A stretch of DNA of 64,000 nucleotides from a bacterium C-53 (lineage in GTDB: Bacteria > Bacillota > Clostridia > Lachnospirales > Lachnospiraceae). The notes under the pieces are model-generated. The model had not been told where the DNA came from. It saw only the letters and a program-made list of their open reading frames with translations, and ran no database searches. Position 1 is the stretch's first letter; every line of letters begins with the position of its first letter. This document shows, piece by piece, positions 43,378 through 53,556 of this stretch. A program made the translations under genes and the position numbers. The DNA lies in NCBI GenBank assembly GCA_003612525.1, contig RAZD01000002.1, positions 1-64,000 on the forward strand. Reading direction: 5' to 3'.

Positions 43378-44443
43378 TGACTCCGGCCGCCTCCTCGTCT
43401 TCCGATTCCGGTTTGTTCATAATCTGTATGTCAAAGGGAACAATGGAAATACCGACCCGGGTACCGACAGGAACCATGTCGGTACTGTGTACAAGCCATT
43501 CGAATCCGTTTGCCATGACTTCCATTTCATAATGTACGCCTTTAAAAATCAGGTGTGTGACGACACCGCTTATTGTACCTTCTTCCGGCTTTACAAGGTC
43601 GACGTCTTCAGGACGGATTACAACATCCACAGGCTTGTTGTGGCCGAACCCGGTATCTACGCAGGGAAAGCGTGCGCCCAGAATCTCGACAAGTCTGTCT
43701 TCAATCATGATTCCCGGAATGATATTGCTGTCTCCAATAAAGTCAGCGACGAATGCGTTTTCCGGTTCATTGTAAATGTCCTCCGGAGTTCCGATTTGCT
43801 GGATATATCCCTGATTCATGACAACAATCGTATCAGACATGGTAAGCGCTTCTTCCTGGTCATGTGTTACATAAATAAAGGTGATTCCGAGTTCATTCTT
43901 AAGACGTATCAATTCATACTGCATGTCCTGGCGGAGTTTCAGGTCAAGCGCGCCTAAAGGTTCATCAAGGAGAAGAACTTTCGGTTCGTTGACGATAGCG
44001 CGTGCAATCGCGATACGCTGCTGCTGGCCGCCGCTTAATGAATCGGGCCGTCTGTTGTCGTACCCTTCCAGATTGACAAGTTTTAATGCGTATTTGATTT
44101 TATCATTAATATAAGATTTGCTTTTTTTCTTGATTTTTAATCCAAAAGCAATATTTTCGGCGATCGTCATATGAGAAAAGAGCGCATACTTCTGAAACAC
44201 CGTATTGAGCGGCCGTTTATTTGGCGGGAGATTCGTGATATCTTCGTCGCGAAAGATAACGTGTCCGGCGTCAGGCGTTTCAAATCCGCCGATGATGCGG
44301 AGCGTTGTGGTTTTGCCGCACCCGCTGGGACCGAGGAGCGTGAGGAATTCATTTTCGCGTATGTAAAGATTAAAATCGTCAAGAACCATTGTATGATTGA
44401 ATGATTTTGAGATATTGACCAGATCAATTAATTTGTTTGGCAT
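43370..44443 (-). CDS. potA: Spermidine/putrescine ABC transporter ATPase
   Basis: A 357-residue ATPase. Walker [10 protein letters not shown] near residue 38, signature [14 protein letters not shown] near 135, Walker [13 protein letters not shown] near 156, H-loop [11 protein letters not shown]-terminal TOBE domain (about 285-345) includes [13 protein letters not shown]. First gene of potABCD, with a strong promoter 40-65 bases upstream. Confidence 0.95.
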   Translation of the reverse strand: MPNKLIDLVNISKSFNHTMVLDDFNLYIRENEFLTLLGPSGCGKTTTLRIIGGFETPDAGHVIFRDEDITNLPPNKRPLNTVFQKYALFSHMTIAENIAFGLKIKKKSKSYINDKIKYALKLVNLEGYDNRRPDSLSGGQQQRIAIARAIVNEPKVLLLDEPLGALDLKLRQDMQYELIRLKNELGITFIYVTHDQEEALTMSDTIVVMNQGYIQQIGTPEDIYNEPENAFVADFIGDSNIIPGIMIEDRLVEILGARFPCVDTGFGHNKPVDVVIRPEDVDLVKPEEGTISGVVTHLIFKGVHYEMEVMANGFEWLVHSTDMVPVGTRVGISIVPFDIQIMNKPESEDEEAAGVNE

Positions 44444-44480
44444 AATTATCCTCCATGAGTTCGCCTGTTAACGCAATTTT

Positions 44481-44508
44481 ATTATAAACATATCTTTGGT
44501 AATGTCAA
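44481..44508 (-). promoter_or_regulatory. Promoter of potABCD
   Basis: On the minus strand TTGACA (44508-44503) and TATAAT (44486-44481), 16-base spacer. Confidence 0.85.
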
Positions 44509-44538
44509 TGAAATTCAATGAAAATCATGGAATTGCTA

Positions 44539-44567
44539 TTAACAAAATTCTGATCTTATGATAAGAT
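44539..44567 (+). promoter_or_regulatory. Promoter of the lactonase gene
   Basis: TTAACA (44539-44544) and TAAGAT (44562-44567) with a 17-base spacer, about 60 bases before the start. Confidence 0.65.
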
Positions 44568-44628
44568 ATTTTCGTAGGAAACCTGCAAAGAGGATTTCCA
44601 AAAATTGCGAAAGGATTGGGATAGGAGT

Positions 44629-45693
44629 ATGGCGCAGGAAAAGATGGTGGCTTATGTGGCGGGATATACGCATAATGATAATCACGGCCTTAAGATTTTT
44701 GATGTGGACAGAATGAAAGGCAGGATGACAGAACGGTCGGAAGTTGAGATTACAAATCCTTCATATATTTCAATTTCTCATAATGGAAAGCTTTTGTATT
44801 CGATTACCGATGACGGTGTGGAGGCCTACCGTATTCTGGCCGATGGAGGTTTGGAAGAAATTAACAGGGGACCGATCAATGGGATGCGGGGATGTTATAT
44901 ATCTACGGATTATGAGGATAAGTTTCTCTTTGTGGCAGGATACCATGACGGGAAAGTAACCGTGCTTTCTTTGCGGGAAGACGGCGGGATTGGTAAAATT
45001 ACAGATGAGATTTACCACAAAGGACTTGGCAGTGTGGCGGAGCGCAATTTCCGTCCGCATGTTGAATGTGTGAAAATGACAAGGGATAACAAATATCTCT
45101 GCGCTACCGATCTTGGAATGGATCACATCAAGGTGTATCGTCTTGACCATACAACAGGCCGGCTGAAACTTGCGGATATTCTGCGGAGTGAGATTGAATC
45201 GGCGCCAAGACATATTAAGTTTTCGGTAGACGGAAAGTTTGCTTACATTATTCATGAATTAAAGAATTATATAGATGTTTATTCCTATAAAGAGGAAAAT
45301 GGCCAGCCGCAGTTTGAAAAGTTACAGACGATCAGTACGCTCAATAAATATCATGCAGGCGGGTCCGCTGCTTCGGCAATCCAGTTTTCTGAGGATGGGA
45401 ATTATATTTTCTGTTCGAATGCGGGAGATAACAGTGTCGGAGCTTTTGCAAGAGATCAGGAAACAGGACTTTTGACAAAGCTTTTTGTACTTCCCATAAG
45501 TGGAGATTACCCGAAAGATATAGAAGTTTTCCCTGATGCGAAATATCTGGTCAGCCTAAATCATGAATCGAATTCAATCACCTTTTTCCATGTGAATCTG
45601 GAAAATAAGACGATTATTATGAACGGGCCGGAATTGTATTTTCATAAAGGAAACTGCATTATTCTGCACAAGCTGCAGGGGACAGAAATATAA
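44629..45693 (+). CDS. Beta-propeller lactonase (6-phosphogluconolactonase-like)
   Basis: A 354-residue seven-bladed propeller of the YbhE/lactonase family. Repeated blade ends such as ISISHNGKLLYSI, MTRDNKYLCATDLGMDHIKVYRLD and IQFSEDGNYIFCSNAGDNSVGAF fit. The family hydrolyses 6-phosphogluconolactone in the pentose phosphate pathway, though many members act on other lactones. The start is uncertain: TTG 44605, ATG 44629 and ATG 44644 are all in frame; 44629 is a compromise. Confidence 0.82.
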   Translation: MAQEKMVAYVAGYTHNDNHGLKIFDVDRMKGRMTERSEVEITNPSYISISHNGKLLYSITDDGVEAYRILADGGLEEINRGPINGMRGCYISTDYEDKFLFVAGYHDGKVTVLSLREDGGIGKITDEIYHKGLGSVAERNFRPHVECVKMTRDNKYLCATDLGMDHIKVYRLDHTTGRLKLADILRSEIESAPRHIKFSVDGKFAYIIHELKNYIDVYSYKEENGQPQFEKLQTISTLNKYHAGGSAASAIQFSEDGNYIFCSNAGDNSVGAFARDQETGLLTKLFVLPISGDYPKDIEVFPDAKYLVSLNHESNSITFFHVNLENKTIIMNGPELYFHKGNCIILHKLQGTEI

Positions 45694-45701
45694 ATAAAAG
45701 T

Positions 45702-45741
45702 AAAAAGAGAAACAGCTGTTTGTAAGGCTGTTTCTCTTTTT
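45702..45741. terminator. Strong bidirectional-type terminator
   Basis: AAAAAGAGAAACAGC (45702-45716) pairs perfectly with GCTGTTTCTCTTTTT (45727-45741). An A-rich 5' side and T-rich 3' side allow use from both strands, ending the lactonase gene and possibly aroC. Confidence 0.9.
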
Positions 45742-45764
45742 ATGCACACGGGTGCCCAAATGAA

Positions 45765-45838
45765 ATGTGTCAGCAAGCTGACGGACGCCCGGCGCACAGG
45801 TAGGGGAAGTTGGCTTTTCCCTACTCGATTGTGTGCGG
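45765..45838 (-). other. Structured segment after aroC
   Basis: Two nested dyads lie between the lactonase terminator and the aroC stop: GTCAGC-AA-GCTGAC (about 45768-45781), and a long stem in which CGCACA...TAGGG pairs with CCCTA...TGTGCG (about 45795-45838). It is probably an intrinsic 3' structure of the aroC transcript. No reading frame of note. Confidence 0.4.
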
Positions 45839-46942
45839 TCAGTCTCTTTTGTAGAATTGCCGGATTCGGTCCATGCGTGATGACATGTTTTCCAACAATG
45901 CGTCAAGCAGAGTAATTGCCGCCATGCTTTCCACTACGACTACAGCACGAGGCACGATAACCGGGTCATGGCGGCCATGTATGGAAATTTCGATTTCTTC
46001 TCCGTTCCTGTTGACCGTTTCCTGTACGGATGCAATGGAAGGAGTGGCTTTTATTGCAGCTTTAAAAAATATTTCGGAACCGTCGGACATGCCGCCGAGG
46101 ACGCCTCCGGAATGATTCGTTTTTTTAACCGGCTTTCCGTCTTTCATGCGGAATGCATCGTTATTTTCAGACCCTTTTGCGTATGCGGCCCTGAATCCGT
46201 CGCCGATTTCAAAACCTTTAACGGCTCCAATCGACATAACTGCATGGGCAAGGCGCGCATCGAGCTTTTCAAAAACCGTCTCACCGATTCCGACGGGAAG
46301 TCCGTGAACTATGCAGGCAATGATTCCGCCTGAAGAATCGCAGGCTTTCATGCACTCTTCAAGATAGGCGGAGGCTTTTCTTGCCGCTTCCATGTCCGGC
46401 ATATAAAGTGGATTTTCGTTCATGACGGAAAAGTTAGGTTTTTCCGTATCAATAATGACTGGACCGATGGACTCCGTGTATGCTCTGACTGTGACGCCAA
46501 GTTCCTCAAGAATTTTTCCAGCGACAGCCCCGGCTGCGACTCTGGCGACGGTTTCACGTCCGGAAGAACGTCCTCCTCCCCGGTAATCGCGAAAGCCATA
46601 TTTCATGTCAAATGTGAAATCAGCGTGCCCCGGACGATAATAGGAGGCAATTTCATGATAATCTCCTGAACGCTGCGTCTTGTTATGGACCATTAATGCG
46701 ATTGGTGTCCCGGTGGTGCGTCCTTCAAAGACACCTGACAAAATTTCCACGAGATCTTCTTCTTTCCGTGGTGTGGAAAATTTCGACTGACCGGGTTTGC
46801 GTCGATCAAGCATTTTCTGAATATCTTCCTCACAGAGCGTAAGACCTGCCGGGCAGCCATCAATGACAACTCCGATTCCTTTCCCATGAGACTCTCCCCA
46901 GGTCATGATTTTAAATTGGTTTCCGAATGTGGATCCTGGCAT
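45839..46942 (-). CDS. aroC: Chorismate synthase
   Basis: A 367-residue FMNH2-dependent enzyme converting EPSP to chorismate, the last shikimate step. Signatures: GESHGKGIGVVIDGCPAG near residues 16-33, RPGHADF near 108, FRDYRGGGRSSGRETVARV near 122 and GGMSDG near 292. The frame is open upstream, but MPGSTFGNQFK at ATG 46942 is the natural start. No other aromatic-pathway gene is adjacent. Confidence 0.95.
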   Translation of the reverse strand: MPGSTFGNQFKIMTWGESHGKGIGVVIDGCPAGLTLCEEDIQKMLDRRKPGQSKFSTPRKEEDLVEILSGVFEGRTTGTPIALMVHNKTQRSGDYHEIASYYRPGHADFTFDMKYGFRDYRGGGRSSGRETVARVAAGAVAGKILEELGVTVRAYTESIGPVIIDTEKPNFSVMNENPLYMPDMEAARKASAYLEECMKACDSSGGIIACIVHGLPVGIGETVFEKLDARLAHAVMSIGAVKGFEIGDGFRAAYAKGSENNDAFRMKDGKPVKKTNHSGGVLGGMSDGSEIFFKAAIKATPSIASVQETVNRNGEEIEISIHGRHDPVIVPRAVVVVESMAAITLLDALLENMSSRMDRIRQFYKRD

Positions 46943-46979
46943 ATGATGTACCATCCTTTCCAGTGTTTTGAATGCCCTT

Positions 46980-47008
46980 ATTATAATCAAAGGTTTTCAT
47001 GATGACAA
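46980..47008 (-). promoter_or_regulatory. Promoter of aroC
   Basis: On the minus strand TTGTCA (47008-47003) and TATAAT (46985-46980) with a 17-base spacer. Confidence 0.75.
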
Positions 47009-47141
47009 GCAGTCAAAAAAGATTCGACACAAAATTACATAAAAAATAAAAAAATTCGTGCATTTTATAGAAAGATGTGGTAAATTGAAAATAAATAATT
47101 TTTTAAAAGAATAAGGAAATGCATAAAAGGATTTGGCTTCA

Positions 47142-48152
47142 ATGAAAGATAAATTTATTCTTAAAATGGAAGGAATTGCAGAAAAATATAAATTAATCAG
47201 GAAGCCGGCGCTTATGGCGGCAGCGGTTTATTTGGCGTTTTATCGTTTTTCTTCCATGATTTTTGAAAACAGGAGAAGAATTGTATCCGTAGTTTCTATT
47301 CTGTTTCCGTTTGCAGTGGTGACAAGCTTTGCGTATCCGGGAAGTGATGCGGTGAGTGTTCTGAGCGGCAGAGTGTATATGGAAACGGTGGACGGAATTG
47401 TTGAAATTGATGAGCTGGATGATATTGACGTGGAGGCAGTTTCGGCAACCGAAGAAGATATCCGGGCGCTTTTGGACGAGAAAAAGGACGAAGAAGATAT
47501 TATTTCAAAAGATCCGGGTACAATAGAAGCAGGAACCCGGATTTACGACGAGGTGAACGGGTACGAGGAGGCGACTTTTGAGGATGACTGGAAACTGATT
47601 TTGATTAATAAGGAGAATCCCGTTCCGGATGATTATGAATTTGAGCTGGGGACCATTCGCGGCGGCATTCGGTCAGATGTGCGGGTGATTGAACATGTGC
47701 TTGAAATGATTCAGGCGGCAAAAGAAGACGGGGTGACACTTGGAATCTGTTCGCCGTATCGGGACTATGATCGACAGGTAATGTTGTTTGAACGGAAAGT
47801 CAGGAGCTATATCCGTAAGGGAAAGTCAGAGGCGGAAGCGTATGAGCTGGCTTCCCAGACGGTTGCGATTCCGGGGACAAGTGAACATCAGGTGGGACTT
47901 GCCTTCGACTTTATCAGTGATGATTATAAAGTATTGGAGGCGGGATTCGCAGATCATAAGGCCGGGAAGTGGCTGAAGGCGAATGGATATAAATATGGTT
48001 TCATTCTGCGGTATCCGGATGATAAGGAGAATATCACGGGAATTGAGTTCGAACCGTGGCATTATCGTTATGTGGGGGTTGACGCGGCAACGGAAATAAT
48101 GACACAGGGATTGTGTCTTGAAGAATATGTGGAACAGATTGGATTAAAATAA
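47142..48152 (+). CDS. VanY-type D,D-carboxypeptidase (peptidase M15B)
   Basis: A 336-residue membrane-anchored zinc peptidase. Residues 45-65 form a membrane segment (VVSILFPFAVVTSFAYPGS). An acidic linker follows (about 85-150). The M15B catalytic domain has SEHQVGLAFDF near 246 (His and Asp zinc ligands) and EPWHYRYVG near 303 (Glu base and His ligand). It trims the terminal D-Ala of peptidoglycan stem peptides outside the cell. ATG 47142 is preferred over TTG 47133 (AAAAGGA 10 bases upstream). No other van genes are present, so it is not a resistance cluster. Confidence 0.9.
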   Translation: MKDKFILKMEGIAEKYKLIRKPALMAAAVYLAFYRFSSMIFENRRRIVSVVSILFPFAVVTSFAYPGSDAVSVLSGRVYMETVDGIVEIDELDDIDVEAVSATEEDIRALLDEKKDEEDIISKDPGTIEAGTRIYDEVNGYEEATFEDDWKLILINKENPVPDDYEFELGTIRGGIRSDVRVIEHVLEMIQAAKEDGVTLGICSPYRDYDRQVMLFERKVRSYIRKGKSEAEAYELASQTVAIPGTSEHQVGLAFDFISDDYKVLEAGFADHKAGKWLKANGYKYGFILRYPDDKENITGIEFEPWHYRYVGVDAATEIMTQGLCLEEYVEQIGLK

Positions 48153-48153
48153 T

Positions 48154-49290
48154 ATGTACAGGATTTTAAAACAGGAAGGCAATGCAAAACGCGCGGAGTT
48201 TGAGACGGTCCACGGGACGATTCAGACTCCCGTATTTATGAACGTGGGAACCGTGGCAGCAATTAAGGGTGCGGTATCTACGGAAGATTTGGAACAGATT
48301 AAGACACAGGTAGAATTGTCCAATACGTATCATCTTCATGTGCGGCCGGGGGATGAGGTTATAAAGAAGCTTGGCGGCCTGCATAAATTTATGGTGTGGG
48401 ACAAGCCGATTCTGACTGATTCCGGCGGATTTCAGGTATTTTCGCTTGCGGGTCTGCGAAAAATCAAAGAGGAGGGCGTCAGCTTTCATTCTCATGTGGA
48501 TGGCAGAAGAATTTTTATGGGACCGGAAGAGAGTATGCGGATACAGTCAAATCTTGCGTCAACAATTGCAATGGCATTTGATGAGTGTCCAAGTTCAAAA
48601 GCTGACAGAAAATATGTACAGGATTCTGTGGACCGCACGGCAAGATGGCTGGTCCGCTGCAAACAGGAGATGGATCGTCTGAACCAGCTTGAGGATACCA
48701 TCAATAAAAAACAGATGCTTTTTGGCATTAATCAGGGGGCGGTTTTTGCCGATATCCGTATAGATCATGCGAAGCGGATTTCGGAACTTGACCTTGACGG
48801 GTATGCACTCGGAGGTCTGGCAGTTGGTGAGACACATGAGGAAATGTACCATATTATTGAGGAAACAGTGCCGCATCTTCCCCAAAATAAACCAACATAC
48901 CTGATGGGAGTAGGAACGCCGATCAACATTCTCGAAGGTGTGGAACGTGGAATTGATTTCTTCGACTGTGTGTATCCAACGAGAAACGGGCGTCATGGAC
49001 ACTTGTATACAAATCATGGGAAGATAAATTTATTTAATGCAAAATACGAGCTTTCCGATCAGCCGATTGAAGAGGGGTGCCAGTGTCCGGCATGCAGGAG
49101 GTACAGCAGGGCATATATCAGGCATCTTTTAAAGGCAAAGGAAATGCTGGGGATGCGGTTGTGCGTGCTCCATAATCTGTATTTTTACAATACGATGATG
49201 GAAGAGATCAGAGAAGCATTGGACCAGGGGTGTTTTGCGTCCTATAAGAAAAAGAAAATAGAAGGGATACTGTCGGGGGAAACCGATTAG
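48154..49290 (+). CDS. tgt: tRNA-guanine transglycosylase
   Basis: A 378-residue enzyme that exchanges G34 for preQ1 in tRNAs for Asn, Asp, His and Tyr. Family segments: LSNTYHLHVRPGDE near 50, TDSGGFQVFSLA near 89 (catalytic Asp), FGINQGAVF near 190, GIDFFDCVYPTRNGRHG near 268 (second Asp). Zinc ligands are in CQCPACRRYSR near 309 and the His of CVLHN near 341. It is followed by yajC, the common tgt-yajC order. Confidence 0.95.
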   Translation: MYRILKQEGNAKRAEFETVHGTIQTPVFMNVGTVAAIKGAVSTEDLEQIKTQVELSNTYHLHVRPGDEVIKKLGGLHKFMVWDKPILTDSGGFQVFSLAGLRKIKEEGVSFHSHVDGRRIFMGPEESMRIQSNLASTIAMAFDECPSSKADRKYVQDSVDRTARWLVRCKQEMDRLNQLEDTINKKQMLFGINQGAVFADIRIDHAKRISELDLDGYALGGLAVGETHEEMYHIIEETVPHLPQNKPTYLMGVGTPINILEGVERGIDFFDCVYPTRNGRHGHLYTNHGKINLFNAKYELSDQPIEEGCQCPACRRYSRAYIRHLLKAKEMLGMRLCVLHNLYFYNTMMEEIREALDQGCFASYKKKKIEGILSGETD

Positions 49291-49337
49291 GAGATAACAG
49301 AAATCCATAAATTATCCATAAATTAAAGAAAAAAGGC

Positions 49338-49366
49338 TTGTACTACGCCGGACAATTGTGTATTAT
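49338..49366 (+). promoter_or_regulatory. Promoter of yajC
   Basis: TTGTAC (49338-49343) and TATTAT (49361-49366) with a 17-base spacer, 40 bases before the yajC start. Confidence 0.7.
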
Positions 49367-49405
49367 GTATATCATGTGGATAAAAATGATCAGGAGGAAA
49401 CAGAA

Positions 49406-49729
49406 ATGAACATATTACTGGCAGAGGCGGCAGGCGCTGCGGGTGGAGCCGGCGGTTTGGGTATGATGACAATTTTTTATATCGTTGTAATCGGTGCGTT
49501 TTTTTATTTTACAATGATTCGCCCTCAGAAGAAAGAACAGACAAGAATCAATGCGATGCTTTCAACGCTCGATGTGGGTGATAGTGTACTTACGACAAGC
49601 GGCTTTTACGGAATTGTCATTGATATTACGGATGATACGGTGATAGTTGAATTTGGAAATAATAAGAATTGCAGAATCCCGATGCAGAAATCAGCGGTTG
49701 CACAGGTTGAGAAACCAGATGCTGAATAG
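49406..49729 (+). CDS. yajC: Preprotein translocase accessory subunit YajC
   Basis: A 107-residue protein. A glycine/alanine-rich start, one membrane segment (about 16-37, MTIFYIVVIGAFFYFTMIRP) and the conserved RPQKKEQTRINAMLSTLDVGDSV motif identify YajC, a SecDF-associated protein. AGGAGG 8 bases upstream fixes ATG 49406. secDF does not follow here. Confidence 0.95.
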   Translation: MNILLAEAAGAAGGAGGLGMMTIFYIVVIGAFFYFTMIRPQKKEQTRINAMLSTLDVGDSVLTTSGFYGIVIDITDDTVIVEFGNNKNCRIPMQKSAVAQVEKPDAE

Positions 49730-49742
49730 TGTGAGAAGAATG

Positions 49743-49783
49743 GAACAGGGCAGGCGGAAGCCGTCCTGTTCTTTTGCTTTTTT
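49743..49783 (+). terminator. Terminator after yajC
   Basis: GAACAGG...GGC pairs with GCC...CCTGTTC (49743-49771), followed by TTTTGCTTTTTT. Confidence 0.88.
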
Positions 49784-49832
49784 CATACAATTGCAAAGTT
49801 CATGTTTCATGGAAATGTAACTGTAAAAGAAC

Positions 49833-49861
49833 TTGTGTTCGATAAAGAAATGTGGTAATAT
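49833..49861 (+). promoter_or_regulatory. Promoter of the restriction-modification gene
   Basis: TTGTGT (49833-49838) and TAATAT (49856-49861) with a 17-base spacer, about 30 bases before the start. Confidence 0.6.
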
Positions 49862-49893
49862 ACGAATAAACAAACATAGAATGGGGGATGCGT

Positions 49894-52114
49894 ATGGCTT
49901 CGGAAGAATTGACAAAAGGAATTGTTGTCAGTAAATTGAGCACATTTGATAAATATTCCTCACAACAGAATGAAGAGAAGAATGGAATTATCTGGTTTAA
50001 GGAGGACAGTTATAAAGGGACGGCGTATAACTGGATGAAGGACGCATTTGCCAGGGCAACAAAAAAACAAACATTATCAGGGAGAGGCACGCCGGATTTT
50101 GTCGTTGTAAAAGAGAAGTCCCATGTAATCGTTGTCATAGAATGTAAGGCAGAAGTGAATGGCGCTGTCAGTAAGCATTCATTGTTTGAGAATGTGGAAG
50201 AGTATAAGACCTATGGCTATGGCATTCCGGCAGAGACAGAACAATATGCAATAAATGGAGCTTTGTACTATGCGACCTTTCTGAATCAGGAATTTGACGT
50301 GGTGGCTGTCGGCGTGTCAGGACAAAGCAGGTCTGAACTGAGAATTACTTCTTTTGTGCTGCCGCGAGGGGGAGAGTTATCAGATATAGAAATAATGGAA
50401 GACGGCGGATATGAGGATGGCCTGGTATCGATTCAGCAGTATGAAGAAGCTGTTGACATTGTGTTAAACAGGTTTGCTGTGACAGAGGGAGAAATCAGAA
50501 GAGAGCTCAGAAAATATACGTTGTCCTGCTCAAACTTTCTGCGCTCCAATGGAATTGAGGACAATTCTAAGGCAGGCTTTGTTTCCGCCATTCTGTTGGG
50601 CCTGACAAATAAAGAGTCCAGATTATACAGAGAAACGAAAACTGCGATAGACAGGAAGAAAGAATCAAAGTCAAAAAAAATATTTGAAGACCTGATTGGA
50701 AAAGAGGCCGTAAAAATGTTAAAAGCGTCTTTGTATGGAGATGGAAGAGACGAATATGAAGATGATTATATTAACGGCATTTGGGATATTGACAAAATTC
50801 CAAAGGGAAAAAGAAAATCATTAAGAAGATTCTATGAAGTTTTGCTGGGCAAAGATGAACTGACCAAAGCGCCGAAAGGCCAGAATGGTTATTTTAACGA
50901 TGGCAATACGGTATTATCATGCTGTATCTATTCCTTATACGAAAATGTGATCGAAATATTAGAACATTATAAGGGTATTGATATTATGGGAGAGTTTTAT
51001 ACAACTTTTCTGCGTTTTACAAAGGGAAATGCAAAAGAAAAAGGTATTGTGCTGACTCCAAAACATATTACGGAATTGTTTTGTGATATAGCTGAATATT
51101 ATAGCGGACAGCCGTTTTCGGAGAAAACAAAAATACTGGATACATGCTGCGGCACCGGCGCTTTTCTGATTTCTGCACTTGCCCGGATAAAAGAAAATAT
51201 TCGGTGCCAGTTTATCAGCGAAAAGCAAAAGGAGGAAAGATATCAGTACGCAAGAGAAAACAGTTTGATTGGAGTGGAAAGAGATGCATCTATGTACGCG
51301 CTTGCTTATGCAAATATGCGGTTTCATGGAGACGGAAAAGCAAATTTATTCAATTGTTCCTCGCTTCTGTCTGACTCGTATAATCCAATTGACGACAGCG
51401 GAATGACTTATATGCAGGACGGAAGGAAAGTGACATTAAAAGAAGCGCTGGAAGTATTCGGAGACATTGATATCGCTATGATAAATCCGCCATATTCGAT
51501 TGGGACCAATGCAAACAGGATAAGGAAGCCTTACCCGGATTCTGTACCGGCGGAGGCGGTCATACAGAAAGGCCAGGATGAATTGGATTTTATAGCTTCT
51601 ATGTTACATTATATGAAAACCGGCGGAGTCGGAATTGCAATTGTTCCTATGTCCTGTGCAGGAAACAGCGGAAAAAACATACGTAAGGATATTTTAAAAT
51701 TCCACACATTGTTAGCCTGCATGACGATGCCCGCCAACTTGTTTTTTGACAGTCACGTGGGAACCGCAACCTGTATTATGGTGTTTAAGGCACATATACC
51801 GCATGATGAAAAAAAGGCTGTTTTTTTTTGCACGATGGCAGGATGACGGTTTTAAAGTGATTCCGCATAATGGACGAAAAGACAGTGGGAAATGGGCGAA
51901 TATTCGTGTTCGGTGGATGGAACAGATAGATGGAGTTGCCGCTCCCGATGATTCTGTTTATGTAAAACGTAAAATTAAAACGGGCGATGAGGCGCTTGCA
52001 GAAGCATATATTAAGACAGACTACAGCAGATTATCAGAAGAAGATTTTGAGCGTACTTTAAAAAAATATGCATTGTATAAGTATATGAGCACACAGGGAT
52101 TGCTGGAGGAATAG
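49894..52114 (+). pseudogene. BcgI-like restriction-methyltransferase subunit, frameshifted
   Basis: Reconstituted length is about 740 residues. An N-terminal nuclease domain has a PD-(D/E)xK-type site (GTPDFVVV then IECKAE near 65-90). A helical linker (about 150-370) and an N6-adenine methyltransferase follow, with motif I ILDTCCGTGAFLISA near 415 and motif IV MINPPYSIG near 530. The frame stops at 51846 after a run of nine T (51821-51829). With eight T it would read KKAVFFARWQDDGFKVIP and continue to 52114. Single-chain R-M with a separate specificity subunit fits the BcgI-like group. Confidence 0.8.
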
Positions 52115-52118
52115 TTTT

Positions 52119-52287
52119 ATGGATGTCTCGAAATGGATAGATTTTCGGCTGGGAAAGGTATTTAGAATAGAGAAGGGAAAACGACTAACAGGTGATAAAG
52201 CTGCCGGTAGAAGAAGAGAGTGGGCAGCCGGATTATATATTTATGAAAGATTATATTAAGTCGCTTCCATTCAGCTGCAATATTTAG
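52119..52287 (+). pseudogene. Specificity-subunit remnant with internal deletion
   Basis: ATG 52119 opens MDVSKWIDFRLGKVF then RIEKGKRLTGDK, the usual start of type I/IIB specificity subunits. After about 28 codons the frame changes, and frame 1 from 52201 reads LPVEEESGQPDYIFMKDYIK then SLPFSCNI, ending at TAG 52285-52287, a typical C-terminus of the same family. The target-recognition domains between (several hundred residues) are missing. With the frameshifted partner this marks a dead R-M system. Confidence 0.75.
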
Positions 52288-52297
52288 ATTGCAGCTG
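52272..52297. repeat. Inverted repeat after the specificity remnant
   Basis: CAGCTGCAAT (about 52273-52282) and ATTGCAGCTG (52288-52297) form a 10-bp dyad around the remnant stop codon, then TAAAA. It may be the old terminator. The rest up to the leuB promoter shows nothing. Confidence 0.5.
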
Positions 52298-52386
52298 TAA
52301 AATACATTCGGAACCTGATGATACAAAATTATGTTTGAAAGCCGGAAAAGATTCTGGAGGCATTCTGGAGGATTGCTTTTCGAAGG

Positions 52387-52415
52387 TTGAAATTTCGCGG
52401 AATATGCGCTATTAT
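52387..52415 (+). promoter_or_regulatory. Promoter of leuB-ilvD-ilvB
   Basis: TTGAAA (52387-52392) and TATTAT (52410-52415) with a 17-base spacer, about 40 bases before leuB. No leader peptide or T-box is visible in the short leader. Confidence 0.7.
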
Positions 52416-52453
52416 GATAACGATAAGCTTTAGAAAGGTAAAGGGTTAACGGA

Positions 52454-53536
52454 ATGGAATATAAGATCGGATCAATTGCCGGTGATGGGATAGGACCGGA
52501 AATCGTAAGGGAAGCAAGGAAAATAATTGACAGAATTGCTGAAAAATATGGTCATAAAATAAAATATGAGGATATTCTGCTGGGCGGTGCATCCATTGAT
52601 GCAACGGGAGTGCCGCTGACGGAGGAGGCGGTTGCGCAGGCAAAAAGCTGTAACTGCGTGCTGATGGGGTCCATTGGAGGAGATACATCAACTTCCCCGT
52701 GGTACCGGCTTGCTCCGAATTTAAGACCGGAGGCCGGGCTTTTGGGAATCCGCAAGGCTTTAAATCTTTTTGCCAATTTAAGGCCGGCAGTATTGTATGA
52801 TGAGCTTGCATCGGCGTGCCCGCTGAAAGAGGAGATTATTGGTGACGGATTTGATATGCTGATTATGCGCGAACTTACAGGAGGACTCTATTTTGGAGAG
52901 CGCAGGACAGTGGAGGAGAATGGAAAGAAGACGGCGGTTGATACGCTTACATACAGTGAGGATGAAATACGCCGTATTGCAGTAAAGGCATTTGACATTG
53001 CGGGCAAGAGACGCAGGAAAGTGACAAGCGTCGACAAAGCGAATGTGCTCGATTCCTCAAGACTCTGGAGGCAGGTGGTAGAAGAAGTTGCGAAAGATTA
53101 TCCTGACATTGCGCTTGAGCATATGCTTGTTGACAACTGCGCAATGCAGCTTGTCAGAGACCCGGGACAGTTTGATGTGATTTTGACTGAAAATATGTTT
53201 GGTGATATTTTATCTGATGAGGCAAGTATGGTGACCGGTTCGATTGGAATGCTGGCATCTGCGAGTCTGAATGATACGAAATTTGGCCTGTATGAGCCAA
53301 GCCACGGCTCTGCACCGGACATTGCAGGGCAGAATAAGGCGAATCCGATTGCTACAATATTGTCGGCTGCCATGATGTTAAGATTCAGTCTTGATCTCGA
53401 CAAAGAGGCGGATGATATTGAACGTGCGGTAAAAGAGACGCTTGCTTCAGGATACCGTACAGGAGACATTTTGTCGGATGGCTGTCAGCTGGTTGGATGC
53501 AGTGAGATGGGCAGCCTTATTGCAGAACGCATTTAA
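52454..53536 (+). CDS. leuB: 3-Isopropylmalate dehydrogenase
   Basis: A 360-residue NAD-dependent decarboxylating dehydrogenase of leucine synthesis. [14 protein letters not shown] near residue 7, substrate-binding arginines in [16 protein letters not shown] near 95, [14 protein letters not shown] near 135, metal-binding Asp in DNCAMQLV near 226 and DILSDEAS near 255, and [14 protein letters not shown] near 285 for NAD specificity. First gene of a branched-chain operon; leuACD are not in the window. Confidence 0.95.
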   Translation: MEYKIGSIAGDGIGPEIVREARKIIDRIAEKYGHKIKYEDILLGGASIDATGVPLTEEAVAQAKSCNCVLMGSIGGDTSTSPWYRLAPNLRPEAGLLGIRKALNLFANLRPAVLYDELASACPLKEEIIGDGFDMLIMRELTGGLYFGERRTVEENGKKTAVDTLTYSEDEIRRIAVKAFDIAGKRRRKVTSVDKANVLDSSRLWRQVVEEVAKDYPDIALEHMLVDNCAMQLVRDPGQFDVILTENMFGDILSDEASMVTGSIGMLASASLNDTKFGLYEPSHGSAPDIAGQNKANPIATILSAAMMLRFSLDLDKEADDIERAVKETLASGYRTGDILSDGCQLVGCSEMGSLIAERI

Positions 53537-53556
53537 CATGAAGGAGGATATAAAAC

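Noticed and set aside
47142-48152. VanY-like gene as part of a glycopeptide-resistance cluster
   Set aside because: No vanRS, ligase or dehydrogenase genes are nearby; it is an ordinary membrane-anchored carboxypeptidase next to tgt.
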